Shown: positions 28,343-36,503 of the stretch, in pieces
Numbering within the stretch: the first letter of the stretch is position 1
How the letters are laid out: each line of letters starts with the position of its first letter
Source: Bryobacteraceae bacterium
GTDB lineage: Bacteria > Acidobacteriota > Terriglobia > Bryobacterales > Bryobacteraceae
Length of the DNA stretch: 45,030 nucleotides
Direction: 5' to 3'
NCBI GenBank assembly: GCA_019748195.1
Contig: JAIEPW010000035.1
Coordinates: 1 to 45,030, forward strand
Program-made: the position numbers and the translations under genes
Notes under the pieces: generated by a model
What the model was told of the DNA's origin: nothing
The model's input: only the letters and a program-made list of their open reading frames with translations
Databases searched by the model: none

Positions 28343-29800
28343 GTGGCGATGACAGCGTTGGCACAGCGGATCGAGGTCTGGCCGTTGGAGCGGCTCGTGC
28401 CGTACGCCCGGAATCCGCGGACCCACAGCGAGCAGCAAGTGGCGCAGATTGCCGCTTCGATCATGGAATTTGGCTTCAACAATCCGATCCTGGTGGATTC
28501 CCATGCCGGCGTGATTGCGGGCCATGGACGGTTGCTCGCGGCCCGGAAGCTGGGCATGGGGAGCGTGCCGGTGATCGTGCTGGACCACCTGGATGAGAAT
28601 CAGCGGCGAGCTTACCTGGTCGCGGACAACCGGCTGTCGGAGCTTGCGGGTTGGGATTCGGAGTTGCTGGCGCAGGAACTGAAGGAGCTTTCGGAAGCTG
28701 GGTTCGACGCGACGCTCGCCGGATTCGACGCCAAGGAGATCGACGACTTCATCGCGTCGCTGGAACGAGGAAACGACGTCGTCGAGACGCAGCAGGCCGA
28801 GGCACCCATTCCGGAGGTGCCGGAAGAGGCGGTGACGCGCCCCGGTGATCTGTGGCTAATTGGGCCGCATCGGCTGATCTGCGGCGACTGCCGGGACGCC
28901 GCTACCGTCGAGCGGCTGTTCGAAGGACGGAAAGCGAGTGTGGTGATTACGTCGCCACCCTATGCGACGCAACGGCAATACGACCCGTCGAGCGGCTTTG
29001 AACCCGTGCCGCCGGAGAAGTACTCCGCCTGGTACCGGGCCGTTGCTTCGGCGATCGAATCCGTGCTGGCGCCTGACGGATCCTACTTCCTGAATATCAA
29101 AGCGCATGCCGAGGACGGCGAGCGGCACACCTACGTCATGGATCTGGTGCTGGCTCACAAGCGGCAGTGGGGTTGGCGGTTCGTCGATGAACTCTGCTGG
29201 CGGAAGACGGACGACGGAGTGCCCGGCGGCTGGAACAACCGCTTTAAGAACGCCTGGGAGCCGATCTTCCACTTTTCGCGCGGCCGCATGATCAAGTTCA
29301 ACCCGCGAGCGGTTGGGCACTGGTCGGATGACTGCTTCGACTACTCGTCGGAAAACCCGAAATCGACATCCGGCAGCGGACTCCTGGGCACCGGTCCTCG
29401 TGGTGCGGCTGCCGACAAGGGCAAGAACCAGGCTGCGTGGCTAACGACGCGCCGCAGCGACGCGGATGGCCGGCGCGGCGGCGTCGCCCGGCCATCCAAC
29501 GTGATCGAGGCCAAGACCGAGTCGAGCCAGGGATCGCACTCGGCGCCGTTCCCGCGGGCCATCCCGGACTTCTTCATCAAAGCATTCTCTGATCCTGGTG
29601 ACGTGGTCTTCGACCCGTTCACCGGGAGCGGGACCACCCTCGTCGCTGCCGCGCAACTTGACCGCGTGGGCCACGGCGTCGAGATCAGCCCGGCCTACTG
29701 CGACGTGATTCTGCGGCGGCTACAGGAAGCGCTCAACCTTACGCCTGTCCACGCCGCGACTGGACAACGTTTCTCAACTCAAACCCCTTCGAAGGAGTAA
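28343..29800 (+). CDS. DNA methyltransferase with N-terminal ParB/Srx domain (probable N4-cytosine)
   Basis: A 485-residue protein. Residues 10-105 are a ParB-type domain (LVPYARNPRTH, GVIAGHGRLLAARKLG). The methylase domain starts near 165 with motif IV TSPPY (203-207) and has the SAM motif DPFTGSGTT near the end; this order marks a beta-class enzyme. SPPY is more common in N4-cytosine than N6-adenine enzymes. The start is GTG 28343 or ATG 28349. Phages use such enzymes to protect their DNA from host restriction. A second ParB-methylase with a near-identical N-terminus follows at 30977. Confidence 0.9.
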   Translation: MAMTALAQRIEVWPLERLVPYARNPRTHSEQQVAQIAASIMEFGFNNPILVDSHAGVIAGHGRLLAARKLGMGSVPVIVLDHLDENQRRAYLVADNRLSELAGWDSELLAQELKELSEAGFDATLAGFDAKEIDDFIASLERGNDVVETQQAEAPIPEVPEEAVTRPGDLWLIGPHRLICGDCRDAATVERLFEGRKASVVITSPPYATQRQYDPSSGFEPVPPEKYSAWYRAVASAIESVLAPDGSYFLNIKAHAEDGERHTYVMDLVLAHKRQWGWRFVDELCWRKTDDGVPGGWNNRFKNAWEPIFHFSRGRMIKFNPRAVGHWSDDCFDYSSENPKSTSGSGLLGTGPRGAAADKGKNQAAWLTTRRSDADGRRGGVARPSNVIEAKTESSQGSHSAPFPRAIPDFFIKAFSDPGDVVFDPFTGSGTTLVAAAQLDRVGHGVEISPAYCDVILRRLQEALNLTPVHAATGQRFSTQTPSKE

Positions 29801-29806
29801 TCACAC

Positions 29807-30265
29807 ATGCCCGAAGTTGCTACCCCGAACCAGGCCGAGCGGGAGTTCGAAACCGCCTCGGACGAGTTCTTCAAGAACCAGAGCCAGGTCAACGCCGGTT
29901 ACGGCAATGTCCTTTTCGCCAACATCAAGCGGACGTACGACGAGTACCAGCAGGAATCGCTGGAGTCGATCAAGCGCAACCGCACCATCGTGGACAAGCT
30001 GGTCTCCGACGCCCAGCAGTTCGACAACCAACGTCAGGTGATCGCGAACCAGGCGCTTCAGAACGCCGTCGAGACCTCCAACATGGTGGCCAAGCAGGCC
30101 GTGCGCCACTCGGACATCGCCATCGACAACCAGTGGAATCCGGTCCAGCAGGGCGCCGCCGACACGATGCTCGCGCGCACGATGACCATCGATGACGCGA
30201 GCCTCAAGGCGATCGGCTCGGTGGTCGCCGCGGCTGTCGCCGAAGCGCTGTCCAATCGCAAGTAG
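29807..30265 (+). CDS. Hypothetical helical phage protein
   Basis: A 152-residue acidic, almost fully helical protein (DEFFKNQSQVNAGYGNVLFA, YQQESLESIKRNRTIVDKLV), with a coiled-coil-like middle and a short Ala-rich end. GAAGGAG lies 11 bases upstream. No family recognised; a structural or packaging accessory is possible. A hairpin at 30287-30323 follows. Confidence 0.65.
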   Translation: MPEVATPNQAEREFETASDEFFKNQSQVNAGYGNVLFANIKRTYDEYQQESLESIKRNRTIVDKLVSDAQQFDNQRQVIANQALQNAVETSNMVAKQAVRHSDIAIDNQWNPVQQGAADTMLARTMTIDDASLKAIGSVVAAAVAEALSNRK

Positions 30266-30286
30266 ACCTTCTCCCCCGCCGCCAGA

Positions 30287-30323
30287 GAGGGGCGGTCCTG
30301 ATTCCTCCGCAGGGCCGCCCCTC
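30287..30323. terminator. Terminator-like hairpin
   Basis: GAGGGGCGG (30287-30295) pairs with CCGCCCCTC (30315-30323), a 9-bp GC stem with a 19-base loop. It lies in the 78-base gap between two genes. No strong T run follows, so it would be a weak or rho-assisted terminator. Confidence 0.4.
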
Positions 30324-30343
30324 GCCCCTTCTGAGATTCACCT

Positions 30344-30706
30344 ATGGCTGACACAAGCCGCTTTGCCGTTGAAGCCCGCTCGTTCGGGAAGGTCGCCGTC
30401 TCCGTTCCCGGCACGCCGGTGCGGTTGGCCGTTGACGAGAATCTGCGCGCCGTGCGGATGCGATTCGCTCCCTTGATTGGGGAGACCGGGCGCATGTTCC
30501 TGGGCGTCGCCGGGATGAACAAGGCGACGGGTGCGGGCGTGATCAAGGAGTTCTGGCCCACAGGCGTCGGTGGAGGGGTGGCCGACGAGTTGATTCTCGA
30601 ATCGGCGCATGGGCTCCGGCCAGCGGACTACTGGATCGATGCCAACGTTGCCGGCGAGGGGCTGCTCGTAGCGTACTGGGTCCCGACGCCATATTGGGCG
30701 CCATAA
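30344..30706 (+). CDS. Hypothetical phage protein
   Basis: A 120-residue beta-rich protein (MADTSRFAVEARSFGKVAVS, later GETGRMFLGVAGMNKATGAG and LLVAYWVPTPYWAP). No domain recognised. The Gly/Val-rich pattern would suit a small virion or decoration protein. Confidence 0.55.
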   Translation: MADTSRFAVEARSFGKVAVSVPGTPVRLAVDENLRAVRMRFAPLIGETGRMFLGVAGMNKATGAGVIKEFWPTGVGGGVADELILESAHGLRPADYWIDANVAGEGLLVAYWVPTPYWAP

Positions 30707-30710
30707 TCCC

Positions 30711-30959
30711 ATGCTGCGCGAACTGCGGATTTGGCTGCGGCTGCGGCCAATGATGAACAAGTTTCAGGAGTTGACCAGGATGAAGTTCTCTGTGAATGTT
30801 GCCATCCAGATGCTGGCGCTCGCGGCGCAAGGCCTGAACGCCACCGTGGAATTGCTGCCCGGACGCGGGAAGTTCTGGGCGATGGTCGGGCTGTCCGCAG
30901 TGCAGGGCGTGACGGCTGTGCTCGCCCATTTCGCCAATCCCGACGGCACGCCGGCGTAG
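30711..30959 (+). CDS. Small membrane-associated phage protein (holin-like?)
   Basis: An 82-residue protein with one hydrophobic stretch around residues 28-70 (VNVAIQMLALAAQGLNATVE, then AMVGLSAVQGVTAVLAHFA) and a basic N-terminus. It has the size and layout of class II holins or small membrane proteins. No lysis gene is nearby, so the role stays open. Confidence 0.45.
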   Translation: MLRELRIWLRLRPMMNKFQELTRMKFSVNVAIQMLALAAQGLNATVELLPGRGKFWAMVGLSAVQGVTAVLAHFANPDGTPA

Positions 30960-30976
30960 GTTGCCTACCTGAAGAA

Positions 30977-32236
30977 GTGAACACCGATCTCCAAATCGAG
31001 CGCTGGTCCGTCGATCGGCTGATTCCATATGCGCGGAATGCGCGCACACACAGCCCGGAGCAGGTGGCGCAGATTGCTGCGTCCATCGCCGAGTTCGGCT
31101 GGACCAATCCCATCCTCGTCGGTGCCGATGGCGTCGTGATCGCCGGCCATGCCCGGCTGCTGGCCGCGCGGAAACTCGGAATGTCCGACGTTCCGGTCAT
31201 CGTTCTCGATCATCTCAGCGATTCGCAACGCCGCGCGCTGGTCATTGCTGACAACCGCCTCGCGTTGAACGCTGGTTGGGATGAGGAGATGCTGCGCGTC
31301 GAACTCGAGGCGCTGCGCGAGGATGAGTTCAATCTGGATCTGCTGGGCTTCGGCGTCGATGAGATGGATGCACTGCTCGCGGAACCGGAAGCCGCAATCG
31401 CCGGCAACACGGACGACGATGCGGTCCCGGAGACGCCCGAAACAGCGGTGACGGTGCCTGGCGATGTCTGGCTGCTGGGTGACCACAGGCTGCTGTGCGG
31501 CGACGCCACGCAGATCGATTCCGTGGAGAAGGTGCTGGCCGGGGGACTCGCGGACATGGTCTTCACCGATCCGCCCTACAACGTGAACTACGGGGCGACG
31601 ATGAAGGACAAGTTGCGCAGCAAGAAACGGAAGATCGCCAACGACAACCTGGGCGACGGCTTCGAACAGTTCCTCCGCGATGCGTGCACAAACATCCTGA
31701 CGGTCACCAAGGGCGCGGTCTACATCTGCATGTCCTCGTCCGAACTGCACACGCTGCAAAAGGCATTCCGCGAGTCGGGTGGCCACTGGTCGACCTTCGT
31801 TATCTGGGCCAAGAACACCTTCACCATGGGCCGCTCCGATTACCAGCGGCAGTACGAGCCGATCCTCTATGGCTGGAAAGAAGGCTCGGACCACTTCTGG
31901 TGTGGCGCCCGCGATCAGGGCGATGTCTGGTTCGTGAAGAAGCCGGTGTCCAATGACCTGCATCCGACGATGAAGCCGGTCGAACTCGTGGAGCGCGCGA
32001 TCTGGAACAGCAGTAAGAGCCGGGACACTGTGCTCGATCCGTTTGGCGGTTCGGGATCGACGCTCATTGGCTGCGAGAAGGCGGGCCGCCAGGCGCGGCT
32101 GATCGAATTGGAGCCGAAGTATTGCGACGTGATCGTCCGGCGCTACCAGGAGTTCAGCGGGAAAGACGCCACACTCGAGGCGAATGGCCGGCGGTTCGCG
32201 GATCTGGCGGCCGAACGCCTGGGAGTGGCGGCATGA
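30977..32236 (+). CDS. DNA methyltransferase with N-terminal ParB/Srx domain (probable N6-adenine)
   Basis: A 419-residue protein from GTG (30977). Its first 110 residues closely match the methyltransferase at 28343 (LIPYARNARTH, VAQIAASIAEFGW, VVIAGHARLLAARKLGM). The catalytic part differs: motif IV is TDPPYNVNYG and the SAM motif is DPFGGSGST, again beta-class order, and DPPY fits N6-adenine. WCGARDQGDVWFV and HPTMKPVEL are typical of this group. It probably protects phage DNA at a second sequence. Shared N-termini with different catalytic parts suggest domain exchange. Confidence 0.92.
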   Translation: MNTDLQIERWSVDRLIPYARNARTHSPEQVAQIAASIAEFGWTNPILVGADGVVIAGHARLLAARKLGMSDVPVIVLDHLSDSQRRALVIADNRLALNAGWDEEMLRVELEALREDEFNLDLLGFGVDEMDALLAEPEAAIAGNTDDDAVPETPETAVTVPGDVWLLGDHRLLCGDATQIDSVEKVLAGGLADMVFTDPPYNVNYGATMKDKLRSKKRKIANDNLGDGFEQFLRDACTNILTVTKGAVYICMSSSELHTLQKAFRESGGHWSTFVIWAKNTFTMGRSDYQRQYEPILYGWKEGSDHFWCGARDQGDVWFVKKPVSNDLHPTMKPVELVERAIWNSSKSRDTVLDPFGGSGSTLIGCEKAGRQARLIELEPKYCDVIVRRYQEFSGKDATLEANGRRFADLAAERLGVAA

Positions 32237-32395
32237 ATCGCCCGTTGCCGCCGGGAGATTGCGGCTATCGAGGCGGAGATCCGGGCCGGGAATCCGGATC
32301 TGCAAGGCCTCTGCTTGGGGTTATCGGACTGGTCAACTGAACTGCGCATTCTGGAACGTCTACCGTGGAAAACCACATTCTTCTTCAAGTCGTGA
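32233..32395 (+). pseudogene. Small phage ORF with an apparent frameshift
   Basis: After an ATGA overlap with the methylase, the frame from ATG (32233) starts MNRPLPP and then loses sense. In another frame the same DNA reads REIAAIEAEIRAGNPDLQGL, then CLGLSDWSTELRILERLPW, a coherent acidic helix like that of small phage proteins, ending at TGA (32393-32395). That frame has no start codon. A one-base indel near 32250 would join the two. It is a broken gene or a sequencing error. Confidence 0.4.
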
Positions 32396-32643
32396 TTCCG
32401 GCCATCGGACTTGTCTCCGGCCTGATCGCGACCTACGTGAGCCTTCAAAACCGGGCACTGTTGGCCGAGGTCCGCAGGGAACTGGCCGAGTTGGAAAACA
32501 GGATCATCCTGCGGATCAACGGGACGTACGTGAGAGCCTCCGAATGCCGCCTTCGCGAGGATCTGGTCCACGCACGGCTCAACACATTCGTAGAGGAGAT
32601 CCGGAACAGAGAAACCGCCGACCGTGAGATCGGCGGTGTGTGA
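32365..32643 (+). CDS. Small single-pass membrane protein
   Basis: A 92-residue protein from GTG (32365) with an N-terminal membrane segment (ILLQVVIPAIGLVSGLIATY) and a long charged helix (EVRRELAELENRIILRINGT). The layout resembles phage spanin-like or holin-associated membrane proteins, but no lysis genes are next to it. It overlaps the end of the preceding broken ORF. Confidence 0.55.
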   Translation: MENHILLQVVIPAIGLVSGLIATYVSLQNRALLAEVRRELAELENRIILRINGTYVRASECRLREDLVHARLNTFVEEIRNRETADREIGGV

Positions 32644-32658
32644 GGAAGGATGTTGCAG

Positions 32659-33228
32659 TTACGCCTTGATCCGGTAGGCGCGGGCGCCTTCGGACGTCTT
32701 CAGCGATTCGACTGCCAGCCCCATCTTCTTGGTGAGCGCGCCGGAGATGAAGCCGCGGACGCTGTGAGCCTGCCAGCCGGTCGCAGTCATGATGTCGGCG
32801 AGCGTGGCGCCTTCCGGGCGGTGGAGCATGTCGAGGACGATGGCCTTCTTGCTGCCCTCGCGCGCGGGTTTCGCGCCGTCGGTCGGGGTCGTGTCCTTGG
32901 CCGCCTTGGCCTTCTTCGGCGCGGCTTCGGCGGCGTGTTGCGCCGGGGTGGGCGTCAGGGCTTGGATGGCGCGCCAGATCCGCCCAACTGCCGTCTTGCG
33001 GTCCGTGAACTTCTTGACCGGCTTGAGGTCGCCGAAGGGCGGGACGCCGGCGAAGCTGTTCCAGGTCTCGACGAAGCGCCCGATGGGCCACTGGCTGGTG
33101 AGTTTGGCGAGTTCCTTCTCGGTGGCGAAGGTGCCTTCCGTGGATCCGACGCGGTAGTTCAGCGCGTCCTCGAGGGCGGCAAACGCCGTGATGTTGTTGT
33201 CGGTGTCGATTACGAAGGTGGTGTTCAT
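32659..33228 (-). CDS. DUF3489 domain protein
   Basis: A 189-residue protein. The last 60 residues (SKKAIVLDMLHRPEGATLAD, TGWQAHSVRGFISGALTKKM and ARAYRI) are the DUF3489 winged-helix-like domain, probably DNA-binding. The first 85 residues are unrecognised (TFVIDTDNNITAFAALEDAL), and an Ala/Lys-rich linker joins them. It belongs to a three-gene minus-strand run placed between the methylase and terminase genes. A regulatory role is inferred. Confidence 0.8.
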   Translation of the reverse strand: MNTTFVIDTDNNITAFAALEDALNYRVGSTEGTFATEKELAKLTSQWPIGRFVETWNSFAGVPPFGDLKPVKKFTDRKTAVGRIWRAIQALTPTPAQHAAEAAPKKAKAAKDTTPTDGAKPAREGSKKAIVLDMLHRPEGATLADIMTATGWQAHSVRGFISGALTKKMGLAVESLKTSEGARAYRIKA

Positions 33229-33243
33229 GGGTGAGTCTCCTGT

Positions 33244-33471
33244 CTATCGGGTCATGCCGGCGATCTTGTCGTCCGGGGTGATGCTGAGGTTCTTGAGATA
33301 GCCGCTGGCGAGGCGAGCCCAGCCAAACGGCGTCGAGATTTCGTGGCGAGCGGCAATGCGGCTCAACTTGATGCGGTGCGTGCCGTTGTCGAACTCCTTC
33401 TTGAGGTGGCCCCAGCGGTCGAGCTTCCAGCCGTTCCGCGTGGCCCAGGTGATCAGTTCGTCGCGGGTCAT
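33244..33471 (-). CDS. Small hypothetical protein (75 aa)
   Basis: A compact basic protein (MTRDELITWATRNGWKLDRW, then FDNGTHRIKLSRIAARHEIS) with possible helix-strand pairs. No family recognised. It is 15 bases upstream of the DUF3489 gene and 2 bases after the next gene upstream, so the three form one operon. Confidence 0.6.
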   Translation of the reverse strand: MTRDELITWATRNGWKLDRWGHLKKEFDNGTHRIKLSRIAARHEISTPFGWARLASGYLKNLSITPDDKIAGMTR

Positions 33472-33473
33472 GC

Positions 33474-33737
33474 TCAGTACTCCAGTCCTTTGGCGTCGAC
33501 CGCGCTGCGATCGCCAAGGTCGGCGAGGACGTAGGCGAGCTGCTCGGTGATCCGGCCGAGGTCGCCCGGGTAACCCCAGTTGGTGGGCTCGGCGGCCTGC
33601 TCCTTCTGGTGGGCAGCCAGGCGGCTGGCGATTCGCTTCAGCAGGTCCTGAGCTTCCGCGTGGCGTTCGGCGTAGCAGGCTGCGGCGGTCTGTTTGGTGG
33701 CTTGTGATTTGGTGTTCCTCATCGCGAACCCATTCAT
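33474..33737 (-). CDS. Small hypothetical protein (87 aa)
   Basis: A helical, Ala/Gln-rich protein (YAERHAEAQDLLKRIASRLA, later LGRITEQLAYVLADLGDRS). The start is uncertain: ATGs at 33761, 33737 and 33722 are in frame; I chose 33737. It heads the three-gene minus-strand run and diverges from the terminase genes. Confidence 0.5.
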   Translation of the reverse strand: MNGFAMRNTKSQATKQTAAACYAERHAEAQDLLKRIASRLAAHQKEQAAEPTNWGYPGDLGRITEQLAYVLADLGDRSAVDAKGLEY

Positions 33738-33812
33738 CACTTCGTTCCGCCGAACAAGCAAGCAGAATCGAACAACTGAATCTCTCGACGTTTCAAACAG
33801 ATCGAGGCATAA

Positions 33813-34301
33813 ATGTCGGATGGGCTAATGACACAGGCGGAGTACGCGCGGCACCGGGGCAAGAGCCGCCAGTACATCAGCCGCTTGGCCAAGGCTGGCG
33901 TGCTGGTGATGCGGGCGGGCAAAGTGGATGTCGCCTCATCCGACGCGGTACTGGATGATCGCCCGGAGCCGGTTTCGGAGCGCGTAACCTCCAGCCCGAC
34001 CGAGGTTGCGCCAGCCGGGACGACCTTCGCCCAAGCTAAGACCGCCGACATGGTGTTCAAGGCCAAGCTGCGAAAGATGGAATACGACGTCCGGATGGGC
34101 AAGCTGGTTGAAGCGGAGCTGGTCAAGCAGCGCTGGTCGGCGGTTCTGCGGCTGATCGTGGACCGGATCCTGGCCTGGCCGAACCGGCTGGCGCCCGAAG
34201 TGGCAGCTTTGACGGACGAACGCCAGGTGCGCGAAGCAATCCTGCGCGAAGCCCGCGCGTTGATCAACGATCTGCGGTCGGAAGTTCAGTATGCGCGTTG
34301 A
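33813..34301 (+). CDS. Phage terminase small subunit (Nu1-like)
   Basis: A 162-residue protein with an N-terminal helix-turn-helix (TQAEYARHRGKSRQYISRLA, AGVLVMRAGKVDV) and a helical C-terminus (KAKLRKMEYDVRMGKLVEAE, then VREAILREARALINDLRSEV). The shape matches lambda Nu1-type small terminases, which recognise the packaging site. GAGG precedes the ATG. It overlaps the large subunit by 11 bases. Confidence 0.82.
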   Translation: MSDGLMTQAEYARHRGKSRQYISRLAKAGVLVMRAGKVDVASSDAVLDDRPEPVSERVTSSPTEVAPAGTTFAQAKTADMVFKAKLRKMEYDVRMGKLVEAELVKQRWSAVLRLIVDRILAWPNRLAPEVAALTDERQVREAILREARALINDLRSEVQYAR

Positions 34302-36123
34302 GGAGATCCAGATTCTGGCGGCCGAGGTGCTGGCGCCTCCACCGGATCTGACGGTATCGGAGTGGGCGGACCAGAACCGGCGGCTGTCATCGGAATCCGC
34401 GGCTGAGAAGGGGGAATGGCGGACCGATCGGGCGCCGTATCAGCGCGCGGTGATGGATGCGATGGGCCCGAACAGCCCCTTCGAGACGATCGTGATGATG
34501 TGGGCGGCGCAGTCAGGCAAGAGTTCGCTGCTCGAAAACTTCCTTGGGTACGTGATCGAGTTGGATCCGGGCCCGGTGCTGCTGGTAGAGCCGCGTGAGG
34601 TCGACGCCGAGGCGTTTTCCAAGGACCGGCTTGCCCCAATGCTCCGCGATACGCCGTCGTTGGGCGGCAAGGTGGCGGATGCGCGGTCGCGCGACTCGAA
34701 CAATACGATTCTGCACAAGAAGTTTCTGGGCGGCAGCATCACGCTTGCGGCGGCCAACTCGCCGGCGGGCTTGGCCATGCGGTCGATTCGCTACTGCCTC
34801 CTCGACGAAGTGGACCGGTATCCGGCGAGCGCTGGCAGTGAAGGCGATCCGGTCAACCTTGCCATCACGCGCACGGCGAACTTCTGGAATCGAAAGGTCG
34901 TGCTGTGCTCGACGCCGACCACCAAGGGCGCGTCGCGCATTGAGCATGCATGGCTGAACTCGAATCAGCAGAGCTACTGGGTGCCCTGTCCGCACTGCGG
35001 CGGTTTCCAGATCCTGCGTTGGGAGAACCTGATCTGGCAGAAGGGCGATCCCGAACGCGCGCACTACCGTTGTGAGCATTGCTCGGGCGAGATCCACGAC
35101 TGGCAGAAGCATCAGATGCTGAAGGCCGGTGAGTGGCGGGCAGCGCGGCCGGAGGTTACGGACGTAGCGGGCTTCTGGATCAACGGGCTGTACTCGCCGT
35201 GGCGCAAGTGGGGTGCGTTGGCAAAGAAGTTCCTGGTCGACAAGCAGTCGATCGAGACGCTGCGGGAGTTCGTCAACACCGTGTTGGCCGAGCCGTGGGA
35301 CGACGCCGCGGAGACGTCGGTTGATCAGGCGACTGTTATGGCGCGCCGCGAGCATTACCGTGCGGCAGTGCCGTTCGGCGCGGTGGTGTTGACCGTCGGC
35401 GTTGACGTCCAAAAGGACCGCCTCGAGATGGAACTCGTCGGCTGGGGCCGAGGTGAGGAGAACTGGTCGATCGAATACAGAGTGCTGCCGGGTGATCCTT
35501 CCGGCGCGTTGGTCTGGCAGGAGCTGGATACTTACCTCGAACGTAGGTGGCCGCATGAGACTGGGATCTCGTTGCCGGTTGCCGCATGTGCGATCGACGC
35601 AGGGTACGAGTCGCAGGCTGTCTACGAGTTCTGCCGGACGCGCTATCACCGGCGGATCTTCGCCGTGAAAGGCAAGGGTGGACCGCTGCCCGTTTGGCAA
35701 CGAAAGCCGACGTCGAAGAACATCCGTGGCGAGAAGCCGTGGATCGTCGGCACCGATACGGCCAAGGAGACGGTCTATGGCCGGCTGAAGAATCCAACGC
35801 CTGGAATGCCGGGATACTCGCACTTTCCCGCTGAGCGCACGGAGACTTACTTCGAACAACTTCTTGGTGAAGTGCTGGTCACGACTTACGCGAAAGGCCA
35901 GCCGAAACGGGAATGGCGGCCGAAGCCGGGCGTTCGGCAGGAAGCCTTGGATGCGCGCGTATATGCCTACGCCGCTCTGCGGGCGCTCATCTCAATGGGG
36001 CTGTCGCTCGACAACGAAGCCGATCGGATCCTGGCCACTGGGCGTCCGCAGCCGGTGCCCGACGACGATCCCGATCGCGTGCGGTGGTTGGGCGATCGCA
36101 GAAAGAACTGGTTGTCTCGATGA
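34291..36123 (+). CDS. Phage terminase large subunit (GpA family)
   Basis: A 610-residue DNA-packaging motor. The ATPase has Walker A AAQSGKS (72-78) and Walker B-like YCLLDEVDRY. A zinc site lies in CPHCGG and CEHCSGE (about 233-270). The nuclease domain has VGVDVQKDRLEMELVGWG and CAIDAGYESQAVYEFCRTR. This is the GpA type of lambda-like phages. It cuts concatemers and fills the capsid through the portal. Confidence 0.95.
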   Translation: MRVEEIQILAAEVLAPPPDLTVSEWADQNRRLSSESAAEKGEWRTDRAPYQRAVMDAMGPNSPFETIVMMWAAQSGKSSLLENFLGYVIELDPGPVLLVEPREVDAEAFSKDRLAPMLRDTPSLGGKVADARSRDSNNTILHKKFLGGSITLAAANSPAGLAMRSIRYCLLDEVDRYPASAGSEGDPVNLAITRTANFWNRKVVLCSTPTTKGASRIEHAWLNSNQQSYWVPCPHCGGFQILRWENLIWQKGDPERAHYRCEHCSGEIHDWQKHQMLKAGEWRAARPEVTDVAGFWINGLYSPWRKWGALAKKFLVDKQSIETLREFVNTVLAEPWDDAAETSVDQATVMARREHYRAAVPFGAVVLTVGVDVQKDRLEMELVGWGRGEENWSIEYRVLPGDPSGALVWQELDTYLERRWPHETGISLPVAACAIDAGYESQAVYEFCRTRYHRRIFAVKGKGGPLPVWQRKPTSKNIRGEKPWIVGTDTAKETVYGRLKNPTPGMPGYSHFPAERTETYFEQLLGEVLVTTYAKGQPKREWRPKPGVRQEALDARVYAYAALRALISMGLSLDNEADRILATGRPQPVPDDDPDRVRWLGDRRKNWLSR

Positions 36124-36299
36124 AAGTTCGTAGTCAAACGCAAACTCAGGCGGGCGCCTGGGAATACCTCGTCGTCACAGGCGACGCGGAATCGACGGAG
36201 ATGCTCGCCGAGCATGGTGCCCAAGGTTGGGAGCTCGTGTCCGTTGTTCGGGAGTTCGGTACCCGAGCGACGTTCTATTTCAAGCGGAGGCGAACCTAG
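36120..36299 (+). CDS. DUF4177-like small protein
   Basis: A 59-residue frame from an ATGA overlap with the terminase stop. AWEYLVVTG and GAQGWELVSVVREF with FYFKR match the DUF4177 pattern. Its stop codon is followed at once by the GTG of the next gene. Function unknown. Confidence 0.7.
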   Translation: MKVRSQTQTQAGAWEYLVVTGDAESTEMLAEHGAQGWELVSVVREFGTRATFYFKRRRT

Positions 36300-36503
36300 G
36301 TGGCTTGGACGCAGCAGCAGTTGGATGCGATCGAAGCCGCGATCGCCAGCGGTGAGTTGACCGTCCGCTTCGGCGATCGCACGGTCACCTACCGTTCCAT
36401 GGATGAGCTGCTGCAGGCACGCGCCGTGATCAAGGAGAGCATCAGCGCCTCCGCCGGCACGAGTACCGACCGTTTCAGCTTCGCCCAAACGTCAAAAGGA
36501 TGA
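36300..36503 (+). CDS. gpW-like head-tail joining protein
   Basis: A 67-residue protein starting at GTG (36300) with no space after the DUF4177 stop. The sequence MAWTQQQLDAIEAAIASGEL, then TVTYRSMDELLQARAVI, matches the gpW family, which plugs the portal after DNA packaging. It overlaps the portal gene by 4 bases, the usual neighbour. Confidence 0.85.
   Translation: MAWTQQQLDAIEAAIASGELTVRFGDRTVTYRSMDELLQARAVIKESISASAGTSTDRFSFAQTSKG

Noticed and set aside
30965-32305. 446-codon minus-strand frame opposite the second methyltransferase
   Set aside because: Antisense shadow with no domain.
34513-35859. 448-codon minus-strand frame opposite the large terminase
   Set aside because: Same GC-rich antisense shadow; the terminase motifs are on the plus strand.
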